Positions 11,301 through 25,938 of a stretch of DNA of 64,000 nucleotides are shown here, one piece after another. Source of the stretch: Heliocidaris tuberculata. Its lineage: Eukaryota; Echinodermata; Echinoidea; Camarodonta; Echinometridae. Location of the stretch: contig CM046838.1 in assembly GCA_025618425.1 (NCBI GenBank), positions 2,725,715-2,789,714 on the forward strand. The letters run 5' to 3'. A model generated the notes under the pieces. That model was not told the DNA's origin. It was given only the letters and a program-made list of their open reading frames with translations, and searched no databases. Position 1 is the stretch's first letter; each line of letters starts with the position of its first letter. The position numbers and the translations under genes are program-made.

Positions 11301-14058
11301 AAAGCTGGGGTGTACATGTACATGTACTCACTTTTGTTGCCTCCAATTTCAACAATATTCTTAGTTTGCTACAGTCTTGTTATGGATCAAATTTTTTTTG
11401 TACTGATATACATGTACAATTACACATGTTACAGAATGTCTACTCTATCATTTCTGTAAGGTTTGTGCTTTTAGTACATTTTTGTAAGAGGTTCACTGGA
11501 ATATTTAAGATTTTTATAGAAAGTTGTACTCACTTTTGTTGGATACTGTAATATAATTAAAGTATTTTTAAAGCAGTATTGATGCCCTTAACCCCTTCAG
11601 TGCCATGTTTGGTAATATTCATGTACATTCTATCCAAGAATGTGAGTGTTGAACAATGTGTTTGGACAAGACTGTCTACATTTTTCTTCCTCTTCTTCTT
11701 TTGTGTTCATCTGCCTTCTTCTATCCTGATGATTCTTGCAGGTTACTTTATATGTTTTGTGTGTGTGTAACAGGGTGTTGTGCTTAGTTACAAACCATGT
11801 GTACAATGTAGTTCAGTTCTTGTCCCTGCTTTTCATCAGAATCTGATGAAAGGCTTCATGTGAGGGTGCTATCCCTGTCTCTAGTGGCAGGTTGTTGTTC
11901 CATGCTCGCACTGTTCTTGGAAACAGAAACAGGTACCGATGCTGAGAAGTTTATATTCATGGAAGACATTTTTGGCCAAATTTATCAATGACAAAACACA
12001 TGAAGTCAAAATTTCACTCTGGAAAAAAATAATATGTGGCACAGTTCAAGCAAACATAATGTACATGTACATGTACATTACATGTAAGTAGAGGGAAGTA
12101 AACTCTGCATCATTACTGATATGAATTTGAAAGTTAAGAACAATCTCTGTGTTCCTACCTGTCACATTTTTGTAATAACTGTTAGCTTTAATACCTTTTT
12201 GCCATTTTCACCCAAAGCCAGATGAAATTTCAAGTCCCATTTATGTATGTATACATGTACATACATGTAGATGTACATCTACTAGCAGGAGTGACAAGTA
12301 ATTACATGTATCTGCATATTTCGTTTTGAGATTTATTAAATAATAAAGGTCAAGTGAGGCTAGTCAAATCACAAACATTATCAAAGCTGGAAATGCTTGT
12401 GAAATTGAAGAAACTGAAAATGCTTGGGAAATTCCAGTTTTATCTGTGATGCTATTTGCCACAATTGAGTCCCCACCCACAAAAGGACCCCAAAACTGAT
12501 CATTTTATGGACCAAGTTTATGTACCACAGGTAAAACTTTCATGCATATAATACTTGTAGATCTATCTAGATTCTAGGTACTGGTGTACATGTACATGTA
12601 CATGTACATGAAAGAGCAATAAACTTTTCTCTTACTAAAGTTTGGTCATTTTTCTTAGAACTTACAAGAATTTGTATTTCTTTATTCAAAGCCCAATAAA
12701 TTACATGAATACATGTCAAGATATAAAAAATTACTGGTTGTGGTACCTTTAAATGTTCTACACCTGGGAATACATACAAGTTTGTTCAAATTATTTGTAG
12801 TTGAAATAGGTTCCCATCTCATTGTTTGCATACAGTTCATGGTTGATTTGCCATGAGATTTAATACAATCATTACAAGCTCATCAGATTTTCTGCTTGGC
12901 TAGGGATTGGAAGAGGTGCAACCATGTGAACTTTTTGAGGCATCCTTAAAATTCCGTACATGTATATTGCGCATACTGAAAGTGTTGTTTGGAAATTAAA
13001 GCCCACATGTGAAGTAAACCTGACAGGAGTGTCTAAAGGTCATTGTAAATATCTTAACATTTCTGTAGCCTCTGTTATCTATGGGAGGTACTCATTTTTC
13101 CGAAGGTTCATAATTCCGAAGGTTCATAATTCTGAAACACAAATTTCCCATAGCAGGGGAATCATAATTCTGAAAATGAAATAGGGTTCATAATTCCGAA
13201 CATTTGATGCATTACTTTGAAGGTTCATTATTCGGAAGGTTCGTACATGTACATGTAATTCCGAAAATGAAATAGGGTTCGTAATTCTGAACGTGCAATA
13301 GAGCCCTACATAACTTTTCAGAATTACGAACCTTCCGAAATACAGTATGAACCTTTTTTTCATTTTCGGAATTATGAACCGTCAGAGTAACGAACCTTCA
13401 GCATTATGAACCTTCAAAAAAAACCTCATGTAATCATAAATGTATATACTGTACAAAGTGCTTACAAAAAGATAACAAAAGATTACAGATACAAAGAATT
13501 TCAATTGAAAAATTAGAGATTAGGTTACATGTACATAAAAATATTAGCAACTACACATGTATACATGCATTAAGTAATTGACAAAAAGGCAAATAATGAA
13601 TGAAAAAGAACAAATACAACATCTTTCCAAATTACAAGGAAATGAACACCTAAATCTACATATATTTTTGTTTTTTGTTTTTGTTTTTTTAAAGATAAAT
13701 TTGAATTCTGGTCATGTGATTACATTGTAAAAGAAACTGTATCATTTAGCAATTGGGAATGGTTAATCATTTTTACATAAGATTTGGTGTATACTGAGAG
13801 GTTTTGGAATCATCAAAATGATGAGAAATTGACCTAGTCTAACTGAAAAGTACATGCACTGCATACACATGTGGCATGAATGTTCGGCCCGAACAGTTCA
13901 CCTGTTTCTCATATATGTGTTGAATGTGGGGGCTTTTGAGGAGCAAGCCTTTTCAGGGGACATTTCTACATGATGTTCTTCCAAACTGACATAAAAAGGA
14001 ATTAGGAAAGTTAAAAAATTATTTTCACCTTTCCCAGAACCCAACCTTCTCTTTAATT

Positions 14059-14091
<33 letters not shown>

Positions 14092-17000
14092 GGGTGGGGG
14101 GGGGGGGGGGGGGGGGAGGGGGGGGGTAGGGGTTTGGACATTATGGCTCGAATTCACAAAGGAGGTTTAAACCATGGCTAAGGTTTAAACCTCTGTAAGC
14201 GTACTAAAATAAGCGTAAATAAGCGCACATTGTCCATGCGCGCTTAAAGGAAATATATGATTGGATCGGATTCAGTGCGCACGTACGCTTAAAAAACCCA
14301 GGATGGGGTTTAAACCATGGTTTAAACCAAACCTCCTTTGTGAATTCGGGCCAATGTCCTTATGTTTGCCAAAAAGACATCAGACCCAAACATACAAGAA
14401 AATATGTATCACTCATGTGGGTACACCTGAACTATTGAACTACATGTATTGATGTGAATGAATTATCTATAATTTATTGTATGAGATTTGACCTCTGATA
14501 CAGCAGTACGCCTGACTTACAATATAATGTACTTTTTTCAGTTCAAGCAATAGAAGTAGCTTCTTTGATCATTAAATGTGACCTACATGTACATGTACAT
14601 TGTACATACGTGTATATACATATACATTCAGCAAATGTCATATATAGATCTGTCACAGGTTTTTGCAATGTCATATATATGGTACCTGAAGAGAGCAGAT
14701 CACACACGGATTATGCAGTCCAAGTGTTTGACTCTAACTTTCTGGCATATTTACCCTTTTTTAACTGCCTTTGTGTAGGAGAGCTCTCATAAACAACCCC
14801 AATGTTTGCAATGTGGTAGGGTGCAATGCTCTTGTTTTATCAGGTTAAAGGAATGGTCTTGTGAAAAGTTAATTGAGATGATATCATATTATTTGATCTA
14901 TAGACAAAAGAATGAATGAACTAGTTCCTCAGTGACTTGTATATATGTATTTTTCTAAATTTATGCGAAATATTTTAGAATTATTTAAAAATATAACAGG
15001 GTAGAAATGCCCTGAAATTTTTAGAGTAAATACAATGTACATACATGTACATGTACTGTATATATGTGTAAGAAGAAATGAACTTTTTATGGACATTTTA
15101 TGACTTGTAGACCTACACATTAATGTTCTCCACCCCCCCCCCTGCCTTCCCCTACAGGTGTATGTTATTTTCTTCTCCCATTATTGATAGGGTAAAATAC
15201 ACTGTATACCTGAAAAAAGCTCATGTTTACTTTCTATAAATACTCACATAGTGAGTTTTTTCACTGCCAGTTCTTGCATTTTTCTCTCTTTCCCTCCACG
15301 TTCTATTTAAATTTTATCCAGACCTAAATGGCTCTTTGGTTTCCTCAATTGACTCAGTCAACCGTTTTTTTTTCCACAATCATTTTACCTTTCTGCAGTT
15401 CATTATTTTCTGTTGTCATTTCCTTTCTAAAATGACAGCCTTTTCCAGTACTCCTACACAATTTGGAAATATACAAGTAGAATAGAATCAGATAAACAAG
15501 ACCCGTATTGTGAATTCCTTCGCATGAGAAATTTGTTAGTCACATGCTATATTTCTTGACATGAATCTTTGCACAATAGTGTCATTAATAGGCATGATAA
15601 AGTGCTTAAAAATGGCATTTTGAAATCTGCTTGATTTAGTCTCATTGCTAGTATTCTTGTTCCTGTATTTAGGCATACAGCACTTTTCTTGCTTTTCTGC
15701 ATGCATAATAGGAGCATGGGCTATTCATCTGCACAACTTTAAATATATAAGATCAAGATAAACCTGTTTGCATTAAAGATTATAGACCCAGATAGTCCAA
15801 CCTGAAGCATTTCTTTCTTCATTTTGTGTATGCTGCTGTATTGAGTCATACTTTATTATGTTGAACTGGCATATTTTCAAAGGTTTTCACACTAGTTATT
15901 AAAGGCATTGAGCAAAGGCAAATTAAAGGTACAATTTAAAGCTCCTGCACAGTTAATGTATGGTAGCAAAAAGGAAATTCCAAATAAACTTGTGAAATAT
16001 AGTCTCATGTTGTTCTCCTTGTATCAGAAGAGATTTTTACGAGATCATATGGAGTTCCATCGACGATTTCTGGTGTATTTTAGTGTAAATATCTGCACGG
16101 AATGCTACATGTAGATCACATCAGGGAAATGTAACTTACATTTCCCTGATCAGTCACATCAACATACTGCCCTACACTAGGACCTATCCATCCTGAAGGC
16201 TCCCTGCACAACAGTCTCCGGGCTTCCCATGGAGATAGTATGTGTGTCATTGTGTGTGGCATAAACATAATCCTCAGGTTTTTGCACGCGTTATACATGT
16301 ACATGTAGTGTATAGTGCATGCTGCCGTTGTTGGAAGTTTATATCCCTGGCCCAGTATATGAATTATTTTTACCTCTCATTTGTTTAATACTCCACTTTA
16401 GGAGGTGAAATCTGCACAGCAGCTTAGTATGGGTAGTATCTTGATACATGTATTTATTTTTAAAAATCCAAGAAATGTGACGAAAAGTTTTTGAGGGCCT
16501 ACCAAAACTTGACATTACCTTTAAAGGTAATAAACAGTAGTGGTAGCAAAATGAAAGTTGGCATGAAACTGCTCAAATATAGTCTCGTATTGTTCAGCTT
16601 CAATAAAAAGATACATGAGTGAGATAATCCGGTATTCTAATGATTTCCGGTGATTTTCAGTAAAATGATTCAAATGATCGAATATCAACGGTTACCTTAT
16701 ACCCTCGCTAAGGACCACCTACCCCGACGCTCCCGGCTCAACGGTGCATAGCGGTTCGCACACACTTGTTACACACACTGTTTTCACATCAAATTACAAG
16801 CGCGGTACCGCGCTTGTAATTCGATGTTTATTTTTTGGGACATTTTAGCCATTTCTAAACCATTTTTCTTCAAACAAACGTCACCTACATGTATGTTCGA
16901 AATTAATCATTTCACAACAGTATATGTAATAATTTCCATTCCAGCGGACAAAGTAGTTAAATATCCAAAGCGCCACCTTTCCCACTACTGTACGATACCT

Positions 17001-20000
17001 TTAAGTTTGACAATTGTATACATGTACATGTACATAGTTTGCATTATTAGTGTAGCAAAAAAAGGAAGAAAGAAATAAACTGCCTCCATGCAGTGTAAAA
17101 GCGACAACTACACCATACATGTACATGTACTTATGAAGGCCTACACTAAAACTAGAAGCATTCATAATCATGGCATGAAACTTTCACAAATTTAAGACAA
17201 CAGCCTTTTTTACTACCTGAATCTTTCGCATTTGGTTTAGACTTTCGAAAATTTGCGAAAATTAAATGCTTCGGAAAGTTTCTGGGTTTTCAGTAACACA
17301 GCACTCTGCACTCCCCAAAATCCTTCAGTACATGTACTACATGTAGTACTACTACAATGCATGCTGCAATAATAGTGATGGCATCCCAGCCTTGCTACAA
17401 ATATGGGACCATGGTGTGTGCAAGGACAGGTTTAATGGTGATGGATTCTCTACCAATAAAAAATATTCCAATAAAATCTGACAAGGAATTGCCCTCAATT
17501 TATGACATGCCAGGGCTAAAAGCAACACAAAATGAGAGTTGGAAAGGTCATTGATTTTATTTTGATAGAATAAGTGATGTTCTGTATGCCTTGTCTCTTC
17601 CCCTTCTGTTGTAGGTTTATTGAAAACAGTTTTTGTGGGATGATTTTGATGATGTTGTTGTTTTTTTAAAAACTATACTTGTACATGTACATGTACATTA
17701 AGGCCTACAAGGATGACAAAATTTAAGGTACATTTAGTCATCCAAACAATTTTTTTTCTCTCTGTACTCCTCACTTTTCCTTCAGTGTAGTGCAAATATT
17801 ACTTTCTCAGATGAAACAAATACCAATAAGGACATGAAATAGTCGTGTGATAAGGATATGAAATGTGTACTCACTTTTTTAGTTACATGTAGGCCTATGT
17901 ATGTAGATGTTGAATTATTGATCTACATGTACATCTAGGTTTGATGATGATATTTTCTATGTAGAGTTATTTTCATTTGAAATACATGTACGTGATGTAG
18001 GCCTACATGTGTACATGTAGTGGTGCAAGGTGATGATGTTTCAAACTCCCAGTCGGCCCAAGATTTAATGCTGCTAGCTTACATATACATGAACTGTAAC
18101 TACATGTATAGGCCAACACTTTGATTGGCTGAAATTTGTATGTAGCCCTACATTTTCCACAATGGAAGTGTTTCTATTTTTCATTTGCTGACATTTTCTG
18201 CCAGGACAAAATAAAGCAGTTAGTTAGGCCATTGGTAGGGCACGCTCTATCAATTTAGCTGTATGCATTCAGGGGGTTCTGTTGAGGTAATTTACGGTAT
18301 TCACATACAAGACAGGAGATAGGGAGCCCAGAGCAGCCTGGCATTGTAGATGTGATTAGCATAGATGAGACATTAGTCTCTCTCCCAGTATCACAGTCAA
18401 GAAAATGTAGAATTAAATGTACTGCTGTAAAACCAGAAACGTTCTTGACATAGAATTTGCACAGCAAGAAACTTTGTTGTGTCTGGTTGTGATTCATTAA
18501 TTTTGTAGCGTGAAAATCTCACTTCTATCAGAATCAAAACCATTTTACCGGTACCTGATTTTACCTCAAAGTCCTTTGTATACATGTAGGCCTACATGTA
18601 TGTACAAGGAAGTTTGAAAAGAAGCTATTTCACACTTTTAGTTTCTATATACATGTACTTCTAAATTTAAATATATGCCAACCTCCAAAATATAATCCTG
18701 TCATAAAATCACTCAAATATTATATTTTCAACCATAAAATATGATTGGGTTTTCCGGACTCGCACATCAAGGTCCGGTGTATAAAAAATTGCTAGTCCTC
18801 CAATCAATCATAGCTCTTTATAAAATAGGGCCCAGGAATTTTCTCACTATTTATGTTTTTTATTGATTTACATGATTAGAGCAAACAAGACACATGACTT
18901 GGTGAATTCAAACTATTTATTGTCAATAGCCACAGATGGTGAAAAACTTTTGGAAAAGTTTACATCTCAAGAAGTATATCAATACATGCATGTACATGTA
19001 GGAGTGATAAGTGATTACCTGTATAATATTGATAAGTGATTTAGCTCTAGATTGAAAATGGACAAGTACATGTACAGGTGTACCTGTGGTAAAAACAACA
19101 ACAACAACAAAAACAAAACCAACATAAAATGGATGTATTTGAGGAAATCTCACTTTTACAAAAGCTACAAAACCTGCAAATGTTTTTATGAACAAAAATG
19201 AATATTTCTTAGATCGCATTTAATGGTGTTGGTCAGTACATTTAGTGATTACAAAGACTTTGTATTCATGTCAAAGCTGTAAAAAATGGGAATCATATTA
19301 ATCTTTTATCCTGCATTCAGTACATTTTATGTCTTGCAATTTTGATAAGTTGGAAGTGCTTTTCTCAATAAGTATATGTACCTTTGAATTTTTTCATAGA
19401 GGCTCCATTATAACAGATTACTTTCATTTCTAATTTGAAAATTTCAAAATTCAAGGATAATTGGCTGTCTGCTGAAAGCAAGGCAATTTCTTGTGTTTGC
19501 AGCCCATTCCATACAAAGCATTCAATCTCCCCCTAGTAATTGCACTTATCCCAGTCTCCTTGCCCGCCTGTCTGCTTACTTCATGTATAACAGCAAGAAA
19601 ATTACAACCAGGACAGGGACAGGAGAGAAAGAAAAGAAGGAGTACATGTACATGTAGAGAGAGGGAGGGAGAGAGGGAGAGAGAAGGAAAGGGGGGGGGG
19701 GTGAGACTTATAGAGAAAGGACTAAACTGGGATAAATGTAGGGCCTATGTGTAGAAGGCCTACATGTATACAGGGTGGCCCAAAAAGAATGCAACACCGA
19801 GATCTGCAATTTCATTGACACCAATGCCACAATATTATGATTTTTTGTTTGTTCTATTGGGTAGAAAATTCTTTTCTGGGTAAACTGATATCAATATCAT
19901 CAATTTTGGGTAAGGTGTTTTGATTCTACTGCTATTTTTGTCAGGCAATATCATTTTCAGAATTTGCTACTTTGGCAACCGTAGTCATGCTTGAAGCAGC

Positions 20001-23000
20001 GAGAAATCTGCCCATGGCGGCTTTCAGTACAGTCAGCTTTGTTGATAAACGTATGACTGCTCTCTCTTTGAAATGAAGACAACATGAATGAAAAAGAGAT
20101 CATATGGAAAAGCAAATTTCTTGCTGCTTTAAGCATCGCTAAAGTTGCAAAAGTTGCAAAGATAGCAAATTCTAAAAATGGCATTGCCTGACAAAAATAG
20201 CAGTAGAATCAAAACTCCTAACCCCAAATTGATGACATTATGGTGTCATTTTACTTAGAAAAGAATTTTCTACCCCATAAAAAAGATATTGTGGCATTGA
20301 TGTGTTGAAATTGCAGATCTCAGGTGCTGCATTCTTTCTGCACCACCCTGTATGAATGTAGAGTACATTGAAGTAGAAGAAGGAGAGAAATAAAGAGGAA
20401 GGAAGATATATATATGAGAGAAATGAAAGAGGGATGAAAGTGAAGCGAGATAGCCTTGTGATTATGGCAGAAAGAAAGAGATTTCAGCAAACGCTTGTCC
20501 TTACAAAAGAGTCCCCATTGCTTTTTAAATCCAGAGCTCTTTTGCCAACACTGGCCATTGTAGTGGGGTGTATGGACGAGTCCCTTTGTGGAGAGGGTAT
20601 GTGAATGGGACTGCCAGAGTATTGTTGTGGGGTCTTTCTGTAATGAATGGTCTGCTTAGGGGCTAGAAATAATTACGAGATGAAAAGGAGTCAGGGACCC
20701 CAGAAGATATTGCTTTTTGTGGTGAGAGTTACTTGTACCGCATATTTCCAGCACATTACACACTGTATGTACCATTTGAGTAGGCGATTGAAGGCCTTAT
20801 ATTGTAGGAATATAATGATTTTACTGTATAAGCCTACCTGTGTACATGTAGGCAGACTTGAAGTCAGTATGCCTCCTTGGTTTACTTTCTACATGTTGAC
20901 CTACATGTATGTAACATCATCTACTCTTGAGTCTGAATATGTGTACCAGTGAAAAAGAATCACCGTAGGGTGAGCAGTTTAGCTCTTGAGAGCTTTAAAT
21001 GAGCTCTCGAAGACTAAAAAAAAAATCATAAGAGACACTGCAATGAAATCTCAATATAACTGCACAGCAAGTCCAAAAATAGCTCCCGTAAACAAAAAAT
21101 GAATTTTTACATTGATCAATAGTTTCATGCGCATGCTCAGGATAAGGATAACTTTAGAAATTGAGCTTGGCTTCATCTCCTCTCATACTTGATAGAGCAG
21201 TCATGTCCTTGGCATATTAGCAATAAGGTATCATCTTTTGAGAGCCAGAAGGGCACCAATGCTTGTATACTCTTTCATCAGTTAATTCCCCTCTGCTTCT
21301 CACTCTCAGCAGACCAAATGTGCATGTACCATGGTAAAAAAGACTAGAGCTACATGTACATGTACGTGGTACAACATTCACTCTGAACAATGAAATTGAA
21401 AAGAAAGCAGTCTTTTCTAGTTCAATGTCATTGGACACAGGTAGAACAAAGCTTGAAGGAGTGAATATCTGCAGAGATAGATTTTGTCACAGCTTCTACT
21501 CGAAATCAGCATGCATGGATCTCTGAAATAATAAATCAGAGGCAAGCAGGGAGAGGAATATCTCTAGCTGAGTGTACCCATTGCTAAATCAGCATGTGGT
21601 TACCACAGTGAATGCAAGAGATGGAGAGATAGAGAGGAAATGTGTGGAAGGAAGAGATTGAAGAGGATGGAGAGGAGAGAGAGAGAGAGAGGGGGGGGGC
21701 AGGTGAAGAAAGGAATGATGGGGATATGAAAAGAGGAAGGGAGAGTGTGTTAAACTTCAGTAGCAATAATTTCTATACTTTTCATCTCGGAAGTCTATTC
21801 CCTGTATTAAATAGAAATTTGTAATTTTGTATGAATTTTGTTTGTGAAAATGGCCCTTAGTAGGGAAAGAGAGGTGAAAGAAATAATGGGGAAGAAAGGG
21901 AGTGATTGGTACAGATAGAGGGAAGAGAGGGAGAGGGAGAGAGAGAGAGAGAGAGAGAGAGGGAGAAGGGGAAGAAAGAGGGGTATAATAAGAGAGAGAG
22001 ATAGAGTGAGAAGTGGAATAAGAGAAGTAGGTGCAATTCTCTCTCTTTCTGCATTCTGTCAAAACAGCGGGCGTGACCTGCAACTTGAACTTGGCGGATT
22101 TAGGAAAGAGGCAGAAAATTAGAGTCCCACCTTAAGAAAACAGCGTGCTTCCTGTTGCAAAGAATTTGTACATACATTTTCCAATCCTCCATCGTGCTTT
22201 TAAAAACATCAAGTGAAATTTATAGTGAACATATGATGTGGTCCTACAATGTACATGCATGATGCATGAGAATGCATGTCAAACCAAATGCACATCCTGA
22301 GTAATTTTTATTTATTTTTGTCAGTAGTCTCTTTACAAAAGCAGCAATCACCCCTTTAATTATCACATCTTTCATGAAATGAAAGGTTACAGTGTGTCAT
22401 TATGTATGATAATTGTACGATTGTAAAAGAAAATGAAAGCCCATCACTACATTGTAAATTCCAAGAATCTCCTTGGTGAAACATAAAGAAGATGACTTGA
22501 ACATTTCAGTTGAAATAACAACGCTTTTTGTTTGAGGTACAATTGTAGCAGCATCATAACAAGATAGGCCTATAGTATAAAAGATTTCCTTGGAAAAATA
22601 TCACTACAGGCCTATCTCATATAAGATTTAAGATACATATTCAGATCATGGAATAAATACCCTATTCAACTTTGAAAAATGCATGTTGACAATTTAGTCC
22701 AAAGGGTTATTTGGAAGCAAGGTTATTATGGGAAGGTGCATTGGTTGGAATTCCTTTGCAATTACCTTTTTTCATTGTGATCATTTTAGAGTCATATGTA
22801 ATGAGTAAGAACAGAATCATTATTCTTCTTGAAACTTTAAAGATTTTTTTTGGTACATTTTATCAGAAATAAATGATTTTTTTTTTTACTACCTTCATGA
22901 CTATTTCAAAATATTTAGAATAATTAAATATACATGTACATCACATGTAGGCTTACATATTTGTTATCTTTAAATGAGAGAGAGAATAAGAAAAAAACGA

Positions 23001-25901
23001 ATGTGAAGAGCGGATGGCAAAAATCCAAGATTGAATACCATGATTTGAATACTGGTAGGCCACTAGGCCTACTCCTTTAAATGCTGTGCGCAAAGAATGA
23101 ATATTGTACCGGAAACCAAGCATCAATTGAACAATGCCTCATTCACATTTCAAGCTGACTATGACCTGAGAGAACAAGGCATATCTTGCCTGAGACATAA
23201 AAGCTCAACCGCTGGGGTACCTTAACGTGCATTCTCCTCAAGTCAACCCCCCCCCCCCCCCCACCCCACCTCAATCTCCTGGAATATAAAGGATGTACAT
23301 GTACGTGAACCTGTATATCCCTCCGTGGTTTCTCCAAAATATTTGTGAATGTAACACTTTCGGCCTTCAAACTGTTAAAAATTTATGATAATATTACTTA
23401 ATGATAACATGCAAGAAAGATTTGATAGATATTAAAACCTCAAGATCCTTAAAGGGGGTACCCAATGCTGAAACAATGTTAGTTCATTTAAAAGATCATG
23501 ATTTTATTAGAAGAAAATCTTCTGCCTTAAATTTTTTTTTTAATTCGTGTTGCCAGAAAATCCCCGAAATATGGTAAGATTTCAGGATATTTTGGCCCCT
23601 CAGCTGTGTCCCAATTTCAGCTAGGTAACCACAATGACGTCAAAGTGGTTACCCAGGTTCGCGTATTGCAGATGTGTTGCGCGCTAGACTGTACAAAATG
23701 CATTATACCTTGCGCGCATTTTGCTAGAATAATTGCGCGACAAGGTAACCACTTTGACGTCATTGTGGTTACCTAGCTGAAATTGGGACACAGCTGAGGG
23801 GCCAAAATATCCTGAAGTCTTACCATATTTCGGGGATTTTTCTGGCAACACGAATTTTTAAAAAACTTAAGGCAGATGATTTTCTGCTAATAAAATCATG
23901 ATCTTTTAAATGAACTAACATTGTTTCAGCATTGGGTACCCCCTTTAAACCCCATCCTCTTTTGCTTGTAATGTATATCGGCCTATAAATTTTACAATGG
24001 GCAATTATGCTATAGTGTTGGCCTGATCGTAACTGAAGCCAGCATTTCATTTTAAAGTAAATTAATTTGATTTGATTTCAAAAGTAGGGCTATGCTTGTT
24101 GACCTTTTCTACAGATCCAGAAAAATGTTTCAGAATGCATTGAGTTCGCAATCTGTGATACCAGTGATAACTCCTTGGTGATACTGCTTGTTTTGTTATA
24201 AATGTACATGTTTTAGTTGTACATTTGAAGATTGAGGTAACGTTGGTTTCCAGTTCTGTAGAATGCATTTTTCTGAGGTATAATGTTCCTTTCATCTCCT
24301 AAATGGTACTTGTTTGACGAGACAGCCAGAGATGTTTTCAAGAGATTAGTCGTACATCACCAGCAAACATGTGTAGGCCTTCATGAGATGGGATAGATTT
24401 CACTGGGATTTCAGACTGGAGAGAATAAGGGGGGAAAAAGAGTGGATAGGTTGATGATTGAGGTGCCTGTTGAGAAGGGGATCACTTTCACCCATAAATC
24501 TGCCAGTTTTCTGCAATGATTTTGAACTTTTTGGGTAGAAGTTGCTCTTTATTTTGTGGTTCAGATTTCTGAAATGCATCTTTTCTTCGGTTGCACATAA
24601 ATCTGCCGTTTTGTTGGATGCATGTTGTATTTTATCAAACCACAGGAGAACTATACATATAGGTCTGTCCATACCATCATACATGTATCTGTCATACTCT
24701 GTACATGTATGTTGGATTGTGGTGTTTGCTATTACTGTTGACAATTCAGTTCCAACTGTACAATCTATGCCCATAGATACATCATAAAAATGTGAAGATG
24801 AAATTTGTGCTAAGCTACATGTACATGTACATTAAAATAATACAGTGATCAATGCTAAATGCACAGCTCTATGTTTTTTTTTTTATGTTCTTTTTTTTAA
24901 TGTTTTTCTGACGTTTTGGCTGATTTCATGGCACACTACAAGTTTTCATTCATCTGGCTGGTGGAGAAGATGAGAAAGATTTTTTTTTTTCAGCAGACAA
25001 TCTTCATGCGATATGGGTATCACCAAGTATCACACAGCCACTTATGTTATAAATGATCTATCTCTCTATGCTAGAAATTCAATTTATAAGAATTCCCCAA
25101 AGTACATTCCAATTTAGCTGTTATTAGTTGACCTCTCCTGCTCCTGGTTTTCATATTTTGCACCCCCCCCCCCAGTTAAATCCCCCATTCCCAAGGTACT
25201 GCTGCCCTGACAAGAATTAGGATTTGAAAAATGATCATGTATGGGGGGGAGGCTGGTTGTCTTCGTAAAAGACAGCTGAAAGAAATATCTGTTCTCAATT
25301 TAGGAGACAGATTTGTACAGTTTGTGGAAGAAGAAACCCAAAATCTTGGAGTTACTTGAACGTGGCTGACATTTACTGGAATAAATCGTTGTCGTTTTTA
25401 CGAACTGACGAATCCTTGCATGCACACAAAGAGTTTTCTTTTAATGTATATATCGATACATGCAGTTATGCAACAAAAGCAAATTCTGTTATATACACTG
25501 TAGGTACACCTACATGTAAATCTATAAATGCGTTTCCGGCCAATTCACTTTTCTGCACAACGCGCACGGATTTGTCAGTTCGTAAAAAAACGATGACGAA
25601 ATGCTTGTGTTGGAGAATGCCATCAAGAATATTATACATACATGTATAGGCCTGCAGGCTACATGAAGAGAAAAGGAGGGGGGGGGGGGGAGGGTAGTGA
25701 TGTTTGTCGTGCCCACATGTGGCATAGTGAAATGCTGTTAAACCTCTGTTTTTAATTTTTGCTAGTTTCATTAGGTCTGTGTGATGCCTTCACTAATAAA
25801 AAAACGTTCACATTTTAATAAGCTGAATTAAAATCAGTCATATCTTTATAGTTATTGCACAAAATTTTAATCTCCTCATATGAAGGGGAGGGGGCTGGGT
25901 A

Positions 25902-25938
<37 letters not shown>

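Noticed and set aside
21757..22083. 108-codon Ser/Leu/Pro-rich minus-strand frame
   Set aside because: Translation of (GA)n repeats.
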